From NCBI GenBank assembly GCA_025642075.2, contig JAODUO010000135.1:342501-406500 (forward strand): a DNA stretch of 64,000 nt, written 5' to 3'. Position numbers and translations under genes: made by a program. The DNA comes from Ridgeia piscesae. Its lineage: Eukaryota > Annelida > Polychaeta > Sabellida > Siboglinidae. This document shows, one piece after another, positions 1 through 13,234 of this stretch (positions are counted from its first letter, which is position 1; each line of letters starts with the position of its first letter). Under the pieces are notes generated by a model. That model was not told the origin of the DNA, ran no database searches, and was given only the letters and a program-made list of their open reading frames with translations.

Positions 1-117
1 TTCCTAGAAATGAAACACCTCCGAGCGTCCGGCGGCCGTCTGCTTGAGTGAGGAGCTTACGTCAGAGGCTCGCAATGCTCGGCGCGAGGTCAGAGGTTTG
101 TACTCGGGGAAGGGCGG

Positions 118-330
118 TGTACCACGTCGTCGCCTACGTCATCGTCGTCGTAGACGTTGTCTTCGTTTTCGTAGTCTTCGTCATCGTAGTCGTCGACTTA
201 GTCATCTTAATCATTGCCGTTCATGTCCCCGACGTCTCCATATTCAACGTACCATCTTGGCAATCATCATCGGTATTATTATCATCGTCGTCGTTGTCAT
301 CGTTATCGTAATCTGCGTAGCGTATCGGTG
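118..330. repeat. Degenerate GTCGTY trinucleotide repeat
   Basis: Imperfect run of gtc/gtt/atc triplets (gtcgtcgcctacgtcatcgt and variants). It keeps plus-strand frames open and produces Val/Ile/Arg-rich spurious ORFs. Heavily mutated, so old. Confidence 0.7.
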
Positions 331-1410
331 TCGTTGTGTTAGTTGTTAAGTATACATCGGTTTACTGAAGATACGTATTTAACAAGCATCTTAATTGGCG
401 TGGTTTGTGAACTGAAAATCCCTAACACTCAAACGCACGTTACGTACACATCACTGCGGTGTCTGTAATCTCGTCACCGATCGCTTCAGTTCGGAGTCTC
501 GCCGCAGAGGGCGACACTTTCTGCAAAGGCGGCCATGCTGAACACCAGCTGCCACGAACGATAATGGCGCACTGTCTGCAACAGTCCGGACTTACGGCCA
601 CTACACCTCTTAACAACGACCACACAGGAGCAACATATCAACAGGATTAAATCTACCATTCGCTCGGGGTGAAACGACTACAAAAGAAAGGGTTACTGTA
701 ACACTGTGTCCCTCTGGCACCTGTTGACGCGGTTTCTTTGTCCTACCTATACTTAGTCACTCCGTCTTTGAGTTCGTGCACTGGCGATGTGTACCGAAGT
801 AAAACACCTCGCCACAATATTCGAGTAATTAATTCGCGTAATTAAACGCAATTATCTACTATTTTTATCAGATTGTTTACTTATAACGGCGTAGTACGTA
901 CGTATGCGTGTTTGCGAGGGCGTGTTGGTTACACAATAATCTGAGCAACAGTCATTAGTGTGTTTGGTGGTGTGGTCAGTGAATGTGGGCAGTGACGATG
1001 TGGTTAGTGATGACCCTCGGCTACACTTACAGGGTGTTTACCGTGGCCCCGTGTCCACAGGGCGCTACACTTATCACTGATCATGATTACAGAAACCCCA
1101 GCATGTTGTACATGGTCTGTGCGTATCACCGACACAATAGGCCCTTTATCATGAACAGTGGACGCACTGGTTCACGTGCACGAGACACCAAAAGTGGACA
1201 ACTAAAATTGGACGAATAGAATATTCGGCGTTCGTCTTGCGTATGTGTGTGCGACTCGGCGTATGTGTGTGCGACAATTAGTTGTACTTGCGGCTACGTT
1301 TGCCGTTTGTCGTAAGACATGGGCAATTAGCGCCGCTATTTATCCGTGTCCTACAACCAACGGCCGCGAACAAACCGTGGGACAGTCGGACATGACTTTC
1401 AAACAAAAAA

Positions 1411-1413
<3 letters not shown>

Positions 1414-1483
<70 letters not shown>
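1414..1483. repeat. (TA)35 microsatellite
   Basis: Uninterrupted alternating TA for 70 bases, preceded by an A-rich stretch (caaacaaaaaaaac). No inverted flanks are visible here, unlike the TA tracts at 33-35.6 kb. Confidence 0.95.
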
Positions 1484-1485
<2 letters not shown>

Positions 1486-4400
1486 CCTATATGTCATATA
1501 TGATTAGATATCGTCATCTTTGATTGCTGGGTTACGAACCCTTACCGTCGTCTCTCGGCGCGGGCGACCAGCAATCAGTGAAGATAAATATGTATTTTCG
1601 GAATCAGTGGAAGCTATCGTTCAACGGTAATAGTTTAACAACTGATCATCGGAAACTAGCATACGTTTTGGCTAGTCAAGATTGAATAATGCTACTTTTA
1701 TCAACATTATAATGTCCCCGTGTTTGCAACCAGACGTTGGAATCAGTTTTCAGAGTGTATATCTATAGTTATATGGGCACTTGGCACTGGCATGTCTCAG
1801 TGATGGAGAAATCACGGATGAAGCCTATTTCCAGGCCCCGCAGTAGAATGTGCCGTTTTGTTGAAGCTGATTCACCCACACCACTCCCATCTACCGATCA
1901 CTCCCATCTACCGGCCGGTCACCCGCCAACCAATCTCGGCTTAACCCGAAATTATCGTTCATGCTTAGACCTTTAGCTAATTTCTATGTCTACAGTTCTA
2001 ACGTTTTGCACGCGATAACTGGCAGCCTGCCAATTACAATATGTCAGCTTAATATGTCAGCTCAATATTGCTATGCGTTAGCATATAGTCAGTCCCACGT
2101 AAAGATTAAATCTGAACTACCCCATACTGTACTCGTAGGCTGAAGTAGGCAACGGTGTAATTTTTGTTAAGTTACCGCCACGATTTCCCATCACCCAAAT
2201 TTAACCGATGACCCTATTTACGTACGCGCTCGTCCAAAGAACATCGCAAGACACACTAGTTCCAAGCGGGAAACTGACGTTTGTTTATAAACATTTTGTA
2301 TCGTAACTTGCACAAGTGTAAACACGCTTTTATAGGGCCCGATTGTTGGCTTCCTTTGTGAAGCCAACGGCAGTGATTTACTGATAGACCGTCCAACATG
2401 GTTTCCGACAATACCGACACAGAGGCGGGCAAACTGATAAATAGGAGTGAACGACGCGTTATCAGTACTGATTATCAGTACGCTATATCGATATTATGAC
2501 ACTTATACATTCAACACGAACCCGGGGCTTCTACTAACCGGGTCAAGAAATGAATGCACCCCTCAAGACTTTCCCTGTCCTAGGGCTGTCAGTAATCAAA
2601 CCCGGACTCATTGTTATAGACGTATTGAGACCGCAGATACCCTACAACAGTAGCAACAGGCGGCATGCCTAGCCGTTCAACCAACGGTTCTAACTGACTT
2701 CTACTCAGCATCACTTCGACGGTCAAACGCGTGAGCAGCTCATCGAGTCCCTGTAACGCGGTCAGGTGTCGGTCATTCATTTGTCCAGTTGTCATATTGG
2801 AAGTGACCAGAGAAGCACGGTGCCAGATCAAGTGTTTGACCAACGGACGACAGTGGACATTTGTCACAGCCTGCTGTCCGCGAGGAACTGTACGTTGCTC
2901 GTCCCGCCAAGCTGCAGATGCGAGTGTGACAAGGCCACGGTATATCAAACTCTACTCGGTGTACCGAGACAGCTGTCTTCAGTCCAGGACAAATGCTAAT
3001 AGAGTTTGACACAATAATATTTGACATTGGGTGTGAATCGAGTGAATCCGCTTTCAAATCCTGTTACCGCTTGTGTCGAGATCACGACACGTTCGTTCAC
3101 GAGACGGTGCTTCCACTCAGCTGTATCAATGGTTCTTGGAAAATGGGTACACAGAAGTAGTTTTTTGGAAGTGGAAATCTTCGCGCAGTAATTTCATTAT
3201 GGCTGAGTGCTTCTCCGATTGTCAATACGGTGTACGACTAAACAAATATGTCAGGGTGTGTAGCTTGAAGCGCCTTTGGGCCGTCACAAAGTATAAGTGT
3301 ATAAGAACTTACATGTTAACGTAATTACTAGTTAGAACAATACGGTTATTATAGTGAAGCATCAGTTCAAACAGGATAAAACAAAACATACAAAAAGCAT
3401 CTGTTTACTTTTGAAGCCAAACTTACGTAAATTTATTCAGCAGCGTCATTAAAGTAAAAAGTTGAACAACTCCGTTTTTACTTTACCAACTGCGAGCATA
3501 TGCCGGATTTAATCAGAACAACAGTTGAACGTGGCTATTCGTGGCTGATGTGGTTACAAACTTAATGCAAACAGTCTGTGTGTTGTCGTTCTCTTTCAAG
3601 TGTCCATTGTTGACACGACATTACGCACAGTGACCGAACACGCATTAAAGCCGCGACCAAACACTATGAAACACACATTAAGGCTGGGTCGCTGCAGACC
3701 AAGTATCGTGTTGCCCGTGACGGCAGCGGGTGGAGTAATTACGTCGCTCGCATCGACCGGGCAACCCGAGAGACAACACACCTTTGGAGGGCGGTGGAGG
3801 GGGCAAGACAGTGTCTAATATCTACGGGGCTGCGCGGGACAAACCCTCTAGTTGGAAAGTTTATTTTGCGCGATGCCGGGGGGACGGATATGTGATCTCT
3901 GGCCGGGAAAGTCGGGTGAAGATGTTTACTAGTCCGCGGTGGGTCCGGTATTTGCGGACACTTGTTAGTAAACACGTGAGAGTCGCACTCGGCGGACGCG
4001 CCAAGGTTCAGCGTCCACAGGCATTGTTAGGCCGCACGTACTCTCGTACTCTCGTACAGCGCAGGAATAGCCTGAATAAAATCAGTTTCTGGTTTCGTGT
4101 AGTGGCGCGCCAACGTGCGTCACTGAGACGCGACCGTTGTCACACAGCACTTCACACGGCGTAACTGGAATGTCGCACAAGACTTTGTGGTTGTCGTGAC
4201 GGATGGGGGATAGGGCAAGGGACAGGGAGGAGGGACGCGGGGACGAGGGATTGCGGCACTCGGGAGGTGGGCGGAGACTGGCACATGTCCCCTTGTGACT
4301 GCGGTGCTATTTATCAGGGCGTAGCTGGGTCGAAGAATGTGTGTTGGTTGGACGATAAGAGAGAAACTCTGCAAACGATTGTCGCCATGCTCATCGCAAT

Positions 4401-5205
4401 AACTTGGCGACTAACACTTACACATTGTAGCCTGCCACAGTTGAGAAAACGAACATAGAAACTACAGTAGGCATTAGAAACTTTAGCAGGTGAATCAATA
4501 CTTCAATAAATTATCTTCAAAGCGCGCTATAGTGTAAACTTATCAGTATCACATTACAGAAGTTAATATCTTTGTCAGTCACACAGCCGTATAGATGTGC
4601 ATAGGCTATATACAAGTGTAATGTATGACATGAACAGTTTACCTCTCAGATAGTCTTCTGGTTTTATTTACTGGGTAAATTCTTATTTACACATAATTAC
4701 AATGTTTTTTATTTACACTGTATATCGACTCTGGATGTCGTTGGGTGCGTCTAGCTGCCTGTTTACCTCGTCGTAAAATCGTACAAATCACGAACATCCG
4801 AATTATTTATTGACCTAACGGAGTTATGCGCCAACGGAAGCCAAACTGACTGCCTATGTAAGCAAACTCCGCCGAGAGTAAATGTATTTGATGCAGCCTC
4901 GCTTAAATCACCAGCTCCGCCCGAACGTTAAAACAGATCCCGTGACGACATCACGTCTCCTATATCGGCGTCCGTCAAAGTCGCACAGACCTCGCGGCTC
5001 GTCGGTAACGTGTCGGTCGGAAGTTTTTCTTTCCACAGCATCTGTCGAGGTTCGCGATTGAGGCGCGCGGCGAGACGGAGAGCGCGCGGACTTCGCACAA
5101 CATTGTTACCCGACAATTAGCACTGCAGGGGGCGCATTGCGTAAACGGAACTGACGAAGTAGTGTTGAGAAATAGCAGTTCTAATATTGACTAGTCACTC
5201 ACAAA

Positions 5206-6045
5206 CCTCCGTCCACCACCCTCGTCCGCCCACCTCCCTCGTCCGTCCACCTCCCTCCTCCGTCCACCCCCTCGTCCGTCCACCACCCTCGTCCGTCCAC
5301 CTCCCTCGTCCGTCGACCTCCCTCGTCCGTCCACCACCCTCGTCCGTCGACCTCCCTCGTCCGTCCACCACCCTCGTCCGTCCACCACCCTCGTCCGTCG
5401 ACCTCCCTCGTCCGTCCACCACCCTCGTCCGTCGACCTCCCTCGTCCGTCCACCACCCTCGTCCGTCCACCACCCTCGTCCGTCGACCTCCCTCGTCCGT
5501 CCAGCACCCTCGTCCGTCGACATCCCTCGTCCGTCCACCACCCTCGTCCGTCCACCACCCTCGTCCGTCGACCTCCCTCGTCCGTCCACCACCCTCGTCC
5601 GTCGACCTCCCTCGTCCGTCCACCACCCTCGTCCGTCCACCACCCTCGTCCGTCGACCTCCCTCGTCCGTCCACCACCCTCGTCCATCCACCTCCCTCGT
5701 CCGTCCACCACCCTCGTCCGTCCACCACCCTCGTCCGTCGACCTCCCTCGTCCGTCCACCACCCTCGTCCATCCACCTCCCTCGTCCGTCCAGCACCCTC
5801 GTCCGTCCACCACCCTCGTCCGTCGACCTCCCTCGTCCGTCCACCACCCTCGTCCGTCGACCTCCCTCGTCCGTCCACCACCCTCGTCCGTCCACCACCC
5901 TCGTCCGTCCACCACCATCGTCCTTCAATCTCCCTCGTCCGTCCACCTCCCTCGTCCGTCCACCTCCCTCGTCCGTCCACCTCCCTCGTCCGTCCACCTC
6001 CCTCGTCCGTCCACCACCCTCGTCCGTCCACCTCCCCGCCGTGGC
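5206..6045. repeat. 17-bp GC-rich minisatellite, about 49 copies
   Basis: Tandem array of 17-bp units of two main types that tend to alternate: ccaccaccctcgtccgt and cgacctccctcgtccgt. The core cctcgtccgt is almost invariant. Because 17 is not a multiple of 3 and the unit has few stop triplets, long frames stay open on both strands (one of 290 codons on plus, several of 239-278 on minus). These are repeat artefacts, not genes. The composition is strikingly pyrimidine-rich on the plus strand compared with the AT-rich flanks. Confidence 0.95.
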
Positions 6046-7932
6046 CGGCCGGGGTCTAGACGTAGGGCCGACTCCTTCTGCGAGTAATCCCGACTCCCTT
6101 CGTCACTCGTCGACGCACATCCGTCCTCCGTCATCCACAATCCATTTTACCCGTCGATACTTCTCCCGGAAGTAAACTTTAAAAAAAATTATCGACTCTC
6201 ACGCCGCCACTGTACGGATTATAGTTATCGCACATTGTCATTCTGGGTGACAATCTGGGTGACAAATGGCGCTGACGTTCTGGGTGGCAATAGTGGCAAT
6301 ATTCTGTGTGGCAAGTATCGGATGTTTATCTTCTTGTTCGGGGCTAACGGAGCAGTTTTGACTACCGGTGTGCAGTAACAGACGCCACCGAGCCACCAAT
6401 TCCGGCGATTTACAGCCTAACGATACAGATACCTTACCTCAAACACTAAGCATGTGCTATGTACTCAGTCAACTTCACGAAGTGTCCCTTCGGTACATCG
6501 TCCGCCGACACAACGTTGATGCCAATATTGGGAAACAGCAGCTTTCTCTCACAGCAGACAAGGATAGCGATGGCTGAGTTACCATTTACAACATATACGA
6601 ATGATGTAAGTACGTCCATCCATCACAAGTGGTCGGCCAAAAGGTGATTAAATTAGGACTATACGGTTGTTACAGCAACTCGCAATAATTGTAAAAGTTT
6701 CATTGTTACAGCAATAAAGAATTCTGAAAGTAAGATAGATACGGCGAGTGCGAATGGCGACGGTAAAATCATCACAGCTGGTAAGAATTGCGAGGTAAGA
6801 TCATCATAGCGAGTAAGAATGACGAAATGATATCCTCATTACGAAGGTAAGATGGTAAGACCGGTTGTACTTACAATGGACAGGAATGAAGAAATATTGT
6901 CATTTTAGCGCGTGGAAATGACGAAGGCACGATCGCTACAGATGGTGGGAATAACGAAACGATCTCGTAAGAGACAGCGGGTAGGAATGACGAAGGTAAC
7001 ATGGTAAAGCTATACTGCGGGTATGGATGACAAAGTAATTTCGCTATAGTGAATTGGGATGACTACAATAATTACAGTACATTTTGCAAAACAGTCAAGT
7101 TCAGTCAACGTCGCTGCTATTCGCCAGGACACGTGTTTCCTTTGATTTGCTTCGCGTGCGATGTTCATTAGGTCTGTGACAGGAACGTAACGTGGCGTAT
7201 CCCCGAGAGACGGGTCAAACGCAATCACTCGTTTGTGGTGCTAACATATGAAACAACATAATGCGAACTGCCATACTGAGACGTCCACAAACACGCTGTT
7301 TGATGCTGCGGTAAAGGGAGACGCAGTTTTACTGGATGTGGGGGTGTAAGTATAGGCCTTATGTCGATTGAACCGTTGAAATGACCGACATTTCGGTACC
7401 GACATTTCTACCACGTGCGCCGTGGGTGTATAGTCGTCTCACGTCCCAAACACCTTCCTTCCATCAACCGGCTAGCGATGCGGAAATCTTCACCCAGACA
7501 GGGTCGCTCTCCTTCGGCTTCACAATCGGGAAACGACCAGCCCGCTCCTCATAACGCCCCAAACAATATCCCAGGGTACCTTGTCTGTTTCCCTTGTCGG
7601 GGCACAGTTCAAACAAACACGCCCGCAGATTATGTATCCGTCAACGTGCGTTTGAAGTGTTCCCCGCGCGGGGCCTACAACTATCGCGTCTCGTGCAGCC
7701 GTCTTCACTTATCACGACCGCCGTCCGTGGGCAGCCGATAGCTTCTTCTAGGCCGGGCGTTCTCCGGGCACTCTCGGTCTGGTTGGCCAGGCGAGTACGT
7801 GCGGCCCAACCGCGGGAGTATCTCACCCGCCACGGCCAGCTGTTCCGGCGACCGAGTTTAAACAAAACAAACCGTGACTGTGTTTGTGTTGGCGCGTTAC
7901 TGGTTATAGAAACGACTGTATAAAATGATTGA
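6046..7932. other. Intergenic, with ancient degenerate repeats
   Basis: No supported gene. At 6239-6315 there are about four degenerate copies of ttctgggtgacaa. At 6735-7060 there is a heavily diverged array, with a recurring pattern like ggtaagaatgacgaaggtaa roughly every 35-40 bases. The remainder looks unique. Short ORFs at 7415-7923 overlap on both strands and resemble nothing I know. Confidence 0.5.
6735..7060. repeat. Diverged minisatellite, about 35-40 bp period
   Basis: Recurring words gaatgacgaa, ggtaaga and tcatcacagc / cgatcgctacag at rough 35-40 bp spacing. Copies are too diverged for an exact consensus by eye. Confidence 0.5.
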
Positions 7933-8135
7933 TTATGGGCTGTGTGTGATGATCACACATAACGTTACGCTATTGTTTAACATGGACATCTCAAGTTGAC
8001 ACGGATGACGCTGCATGCTCAAGGCGACCGCCCCGACTCTCAGGTTACGACTGCGGGCCGTGGCTACGGATAACATTGCAGAAGCGCCGCGATTTCGACC
8101 ACATACTACGAGCGAGGGAAACTGATCTGGCTTAC

Positions 8136-8427
8136 CTGCTTCCGTCACATTGATGCGGGCTTTGGTTCGTCGGCCGCGGATCACGCAGAAGACGGTCATC
8201 TCGGCCGTGTACACGGACGATATTCCCGAGCCGTAGTCGAACCGCGGGTCTGGGTACGTCCGTCTCACTTTTCCGTAGATGACGGTGTCGGACGCTTGCA
8301 CCATCTCGGGGAGGCTCAACTCACGGTCGCCGTCGCCCATGGGCGGGGAGCAGGCATCGATACAGAACGCCGTCACCAAGAGGACGGCCGCTAGCGCCAG
8401 CGGAACGTGTATTATCGCGACAGCCAT
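8136..8427 (-). CDS. First coding exon of a secreted CCDC3-like protein
   Basis: Open from ATG at 8427 to a GTAAGC donor (coordinates 8135-8130), so a first exon of 97 codons plus one base. Residues 1-25 form a signal peptide: a hydrophobic core (HVPLALAAVLLVTAFC) followed by DACS, a likely cleavage site. The mature part reads as an LPEMVQASDTVIYGKV, SVYTAEMTVFC, RINVTEAG series. This resembles the N-terminal beta-rich region of coiled-coil domain-containing protein 3 (there LAETIVYARV, FYSAEVEMLC, RLNLTG), a secreted factor in vertebrates. The NVT sequon and Cys positions fit secretion. Later exons, including any coiled coil, were not found. They would lie to the left (below 8130), in repeat-rich sequence or beyond the window. 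The family call rests on motif resemblance only. Confidence 0.55.
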
Positions 8428-11400
8428 AGAAACACACGACGACGTCGATCGGTGAAGCGTTGCGTTGCGTATCTGCTACTGCTGGCGAGTCGACGAGGCC
8501 GCCGCGTTTTGTGCGAGCGGCGCGCCGGGCATCCGCACGCACTCACGCAAACACGCCCGCCGCGATCCTGGCGGCGGGGGATTAGATTACCGCCAGATGG
8601 CAGTGACCCGCGGTGAGGCCGCGCGAGGGAGACCAGCGTGTACCGTCCGGTGCGAGCCGGCGTCACTCGTCGCCGCGTCGTATCTGGGTCAACGACTACA
8701 CATTCGAGGGTCTGGAGACCAACGCGTGCATTGAGTTCGACCCAACGTCCAGTGTACAATACAATGTCATTACAATACCAAGCAATAGGATATAATTGGC
8801 CTACAATACATTACAATGAAATTTCCCCTGCCGAAATTTTTAATAACCCGAACTCCGCAATTCCTGAGAGTGCTACAATATGGATTTAGAACGTTTCCAA
8901 TCGGCTTACAACAATGCTATCAAGTCGTCAACAATTTAGCGATCGAGTACTTCGGAGCTGTAGAGCAATTATTGTTATTGGCAGGTTATAAAACTTTGCT
9001 TGCTGCCTAAGTCATGCAGTGCTCATGCAAATGTATTCTGTGAAAAATATAGAAGTAAATTATATGTGTAACATGCATATATTACTCGGCTGGCGTGGCG
9101 CGAGACGACTGTACCAAAGGGAAACTGACTAATAACGTCAGACGCTACAGTGACCATTTTGATTAGCGCTCCTCTAAGACGGCGCCAAATACATTCAGGC
9201 TAATATCGACACGCAGGCTGATATCATCGAGATGGTGTACACGATGACTAGAGTTGTATCCTGATATAGTTCACTAAGACTGAGTGAGCGAGTCTGTGAA
9301 TAAATGCTTGAATGATAATAATTATAACTTTAATAACTTTATTTTATCTGAAAATTTTATCTTTATTATAAGTCTGTTCAGAGGGCTTAAAACACAAAAT
9401 TGCTAACACATAACCATTATAATAAAACTAGTTTACATCAGAAATGCCTACAAAATAATAACTAATGTGTGTCAGACACAGTTAGTCATACTCATACGTC
9501 ACTCATTATGGTAGTCAGTGGAGCTATCTGAGTCGGACAATCACACATTCGTCGTCAGGTAGTATAGGCACACACAGAACCCGTAATGACACTGTATATT
9601 CTACAACATTCTACAGACGTTGTTGCCAACAGAACCCATGAGTCCGCCCTACACGGCAGGTGTGTTGATAGCGCGTGGAATCTTGTCCTTGCCCGCGGTC
9701 ACGACACAGACACCAAATACAAGAAAACCACATGCATTTGTGTCTCGTCCAAAAACTACGCTTCGAATCCCGCTTCCTGTGCATGCGGGCAGCTGACAGC
9801 AGCTGACAGCAGCTGACAGCAGCTGACAGCAGCCGCCGCACGTTTATCTGCTGCACGCCGGGACGTTAAACCATACGAGTCTTCTCCACAAGAGTGGAAT
9901 GTACCATTCAACGAAACACAAGACGTCGCACCACAATCAAGGTGTTCTTCCGCCATTCCCCGAGCGACGAAAGAGGACCCAATAGAAATAGCATTATGCT
10001 GTTTGTGGAATTTATGTGAGGACATAAAAATGACGTAGTGCGGAATGGGTAGAAATTATGTTTTGTGCAGCTGAGCTGTCAAATGATGACAGATGTCAGT
10101 CGGTATTTTCTGCGTATTGATACTGGTGTCATTTTGATTGGTGATTTCAGTACGACAATCACTGTCTGATTGTAGCAGAAATAAAGGGGTGTCAGGTTTC
10201 AAAGTGGTTTGCAGGAAACTGAGGTATTAGAATGTGATTAAATTTTCAGGGCACGTCTAGCAGTGGAGGTTAAACATTGTGAAATTGTGAAATTCTCGAT
10301 ATCAGACCTATTGACATTGTATAGGACATGTAGGAAACGTTGCCAACTATGGAACATGTGGCAATACGTCAGAACAACTGCCAGAACCTAACTCACTGCC
10401 ACAGAGCGCAGCCAGTGTGGTGAGATGTCGCCGTCGCCAACCATGTGCATTTCTGGACGGGGACGTCGGAATCACGTAAACTGTGATAACCTTTCACCAG
10501 TAAAATCGACATTGTGACGCCAAAATGTTGTAATATGTGTCGAATGTATAACAAAAACATGCGAAAATTTGACTTAACGGCTATGTGTATTGGCTGCAAC
10601 TCCTGCAAAACCACCTACGATTTACTTTTTTACTTTTTTATTTTAGTTGCCGCGTAAATAATACCAGAATGGCTAAATGGGATCGCCTGTTACAACCAGA
10701 AACGTAACAGTTGACTAGTGATGTAATAAAATGACCAGTGATAAAATAACGATCCATAATGTAATGGTAATAGTAATGTCTACAGGTAGCGTAATACTAT
10801 TTAGTACATACTTCATCATCGTCTTCATTATAATCGTTTTCATAGTTTTATTATTGTTATATTTCTGGTCGATTTTTACATACTGATCGGTATTCCTACA
10901 CGAAAGGTCGATTATTATAATTATAAGTCGTTATTACATTATTTTTCAAACATTATTATTATTCAGTTATCATATTACATTTGATAAGAATCGTCTTATA
11001 ACTTCAATAGAAAGTCGTATTTCAATCCGGAGAACATCGGCGCTCAACGAAAAACTGCCCGGCGTGTCCTGACGGCCGCCACCGTCACAAGGGGTCGTCG
11101 CGGTGACATACCGACCTCCCGTCACCCGTCAGTCGCCGGAGTGACGCGCTGTCACCACGACCCGGGAACACGCCCTCTTAGTCAGCCACGGGGGAAGGAC
11201 ACGGGCGGCTCAACGCGGGCTCATCTTCCGCGAATTAATACTCATTACGGTTAATGTTTGATGATGCGCCAGCAGGCATTTGTGGAACATTCCAGGAGCT
11301 CGTTGGAGGCGGTGCCAGAGACGGTCTCTTCCGTTTACCCGTTCTGTCCTGTTAGTGTTTTCTCTGTGGATATGTGGGTGTGAATTGTCGAGAGGCAGGA

Positions 11401-11470
11401 AATAGTGTTTAGTATTTTTATTTGAACCTAGGTTGCCGTTATGTAAGTGTAATAGTTTACACGTTATTCA
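8428..11470. other. Intergenic stretch without a supported gene
   Basis: Upstream side of the CCDC3-like exon. The first 300 bases are GC-rich with several CpGs, compatible with a promoter/5'UTR, but no start site can be called. A four-copy 10-bp repeat (cagctgacag) lies at 9788-9831. From 10.6 to 11.0 kb the sequence is AT-rich. No retroelement coding motif was seen. Confidence 0.5.
9788..9831. repeat. 10-bp tandem repeat, 4 copies
   Basis: cagctgacag repeated four times with no mismatch, followed by cagccgccgc. Confidence 0.85.
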
Positions 11471-11487
11471 TAATAATGTATGTGTGT

Positions 11488-12366
11488 TGTATGTATGTAT
11501 GTATGTATGTATGTATGTATGTATGTATGTATGTATGTATGTATGTATGTATGTATGTATGTATGTATGTATGTATGTATGTATGTATGTATGTATGTAT
11601 GTATGTATGTATGTATGTATGTATGTATGTACGTACGTACGTACGTACGTACGTACGTACGTACATCAGCACACACATACGTACGTACGTAGCACGTACG
11701 TAGTATACGTATGTACGTACGTACGTACGTACGTACGTACGTACGTGACGACGGACGGACGGACGGACGGACGGACGGACGGACGGACGGACGGACGGAC
11801 GGACGGACGAGACGGACGGACGGACGGACGGACGGACGGACGGACGGACGGACGGACGGACGGACGGACGGACGGACGGACGGACGGACGGACGGACGGA
11901 CGGACGGACGGACGGACGGACGGACGGACGGACGGACGGACGGACGGACGGACGGACGACGGACGACGACGACGGACGGACGGACGGACGGACGGACGGA
12001 CGGACGGACGGACGGACGGACGGACGGACGAGACGGACGGACGGACGGACGGACGGACGGACGGACGGACGGACGGACGGACGGACGGACGGACGGACGG
12101 ACGGACGGACGGACGGACGGACGGACGGACGGACGGACGGACGGACGGACGGACGGACGGACGGACGGACGGACGGACGGACGGACGGACGGACGGACGG
12201 ACGGACGGACGGACGGACGGACGGACGGACGGACGGACGGACGGACAGACAGACGGACGGACGGACGGACGGACGGACGGACGGACGGACGGACGGACGG
12301 ACGGACGGACGGACGGACGGACGGACGGACGGACGGACGGACGGACGGACGGACGGACGGACGGAC
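11488..12366. repeat. Three-block tetranucleotide satellite (GTAT, GTAC, GGAC)
   Basis: A (GTAT)n block runs to about 11630, a (GTAC)n block with one interruption (11664-11712) to about 11750, then (GGAC)n to 12366. Interruptions inside the GGAC block: cgagacgg near 11810 and 12030, a gac-rich slip at 11957-11971, and acagacagacgg near 12245. All frames are open (TDGR/PSVR-type peptides), which is an artefact of a stop-free 4-bp unit. Confidence 0.97.
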
Positions 12367-13230
12367 TTTTATATTGTTTAAAAAAATTGCTTGTCACTCA
12401 AATGCCCGAAAAGCGAGCTCGTACAATTCCGTGAAAGTTGTGATTCGCTGGGGCGTGAAAACGTATTAGGTGTTACGTCGAGCCATCTCATTAGTAATTT
12501 CACCTGAGCCGGGCGTTTTCGAACGCGACTCGCTGCCATGTAAACAAACTGCTTCGTTCTGAAACACTTCACTGTCACCACCAACAACATTATTCATTAG
12601 AACACACTTGAGCAGTCACTGTGTTAACAAATAAATATAGCTTATAGTGCATAACAGTATTTTATAGATGTAGCTTATAGTGTAAAACATTATTTTATAA
12701 ATATAGCTTAGGCTATACATGATTTTGATATAATTTGCTTGTACTCTAAGACATGATTTATAGCTAACTACGTTGACAACGAAGTACATAATCTTATTTT
12801 CACATGTATTTGTAGAATTATTACAACGTTTAAGGAGTGCATTTGTGTCATTCCTACACTTGCTCTACTGATCGCATTTAGAAATAAAAAGTCACGAAGG
12901 GATTTACTCTGCGTGACCCGGATGTTGTTTTAATCACGTGCTCGTCCCCGTCACGTCTGACGCAAGGCCCTGAGCGCGCAAGCCGCTACGCAGCAACTTC
13001 GGTGTTTTTTCATAATTCCTTTCCGGGTACTACCAAATGCATTTGAGTTTTTTACTAGTCGAATCATTTGTTGATCTTTCATTTCCGAGATGAGTATATA
13101 TGGCCTCCCACGCAAGTTAGTTTTAGCTATGACGTCACGTGACGTGTTTTAAATTTCATTATCACGTGTTCTGTTCAAGGCTTAATATGTCCTTTTTCAT
13201 CTTTGTGTCTGAGTTTATGTGCTCTGTGTT
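12367..13230. other. Unique AT-rich spacer
   Basis: No gene recognised. Near 12625-12740 there are three diverged copies of a phrase like atagcttatagtgtaaaac, about 45 bp apart. No other structure seen. Confidence 0.4.
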
Positions 13231-13234
13231 GTTT

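Larger units (their letters stand above)
1..5190. other. Gene-poor left flank, no supported gene
   Basis: I find no exon here that I recognise. Open frames are short and without family resemblance. The longest, on the minus strand at 2589-2948 (119 codons), is rich in Leu, Arg and Val, but I could place neither splice sites nor a family. The stretch holds a degenerate GTC/GTT trinucleotide run (about 118-330), a pure (TA)n tract (1414-1483) and otherwise unique-looking sequence with no visible element boundaries. Confidence 0.5.

Noticed and set aside
2589..2948. 119-codon minus ORF with a Leu-rich C-terminal part
   Set aside because: No recognisable family, no clear splice sites, and overlapping ORFs of similar length on the other strand.
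5187..6059. 290-codon proline-rich ORF resembling an extracellular repeat protein
   Set aside because: Equally long frames exist on both strands, the unit length is not a multiple of three, and no splice or start context is supported.
11433..12469. Long ORFs of TDGR/PSVR repeats in the tetranucleotide satellite
   Set aside because: All frames on both strands are open because the 4-bp unit contains no stop. The peptide is a pure translation of a microsatellite.
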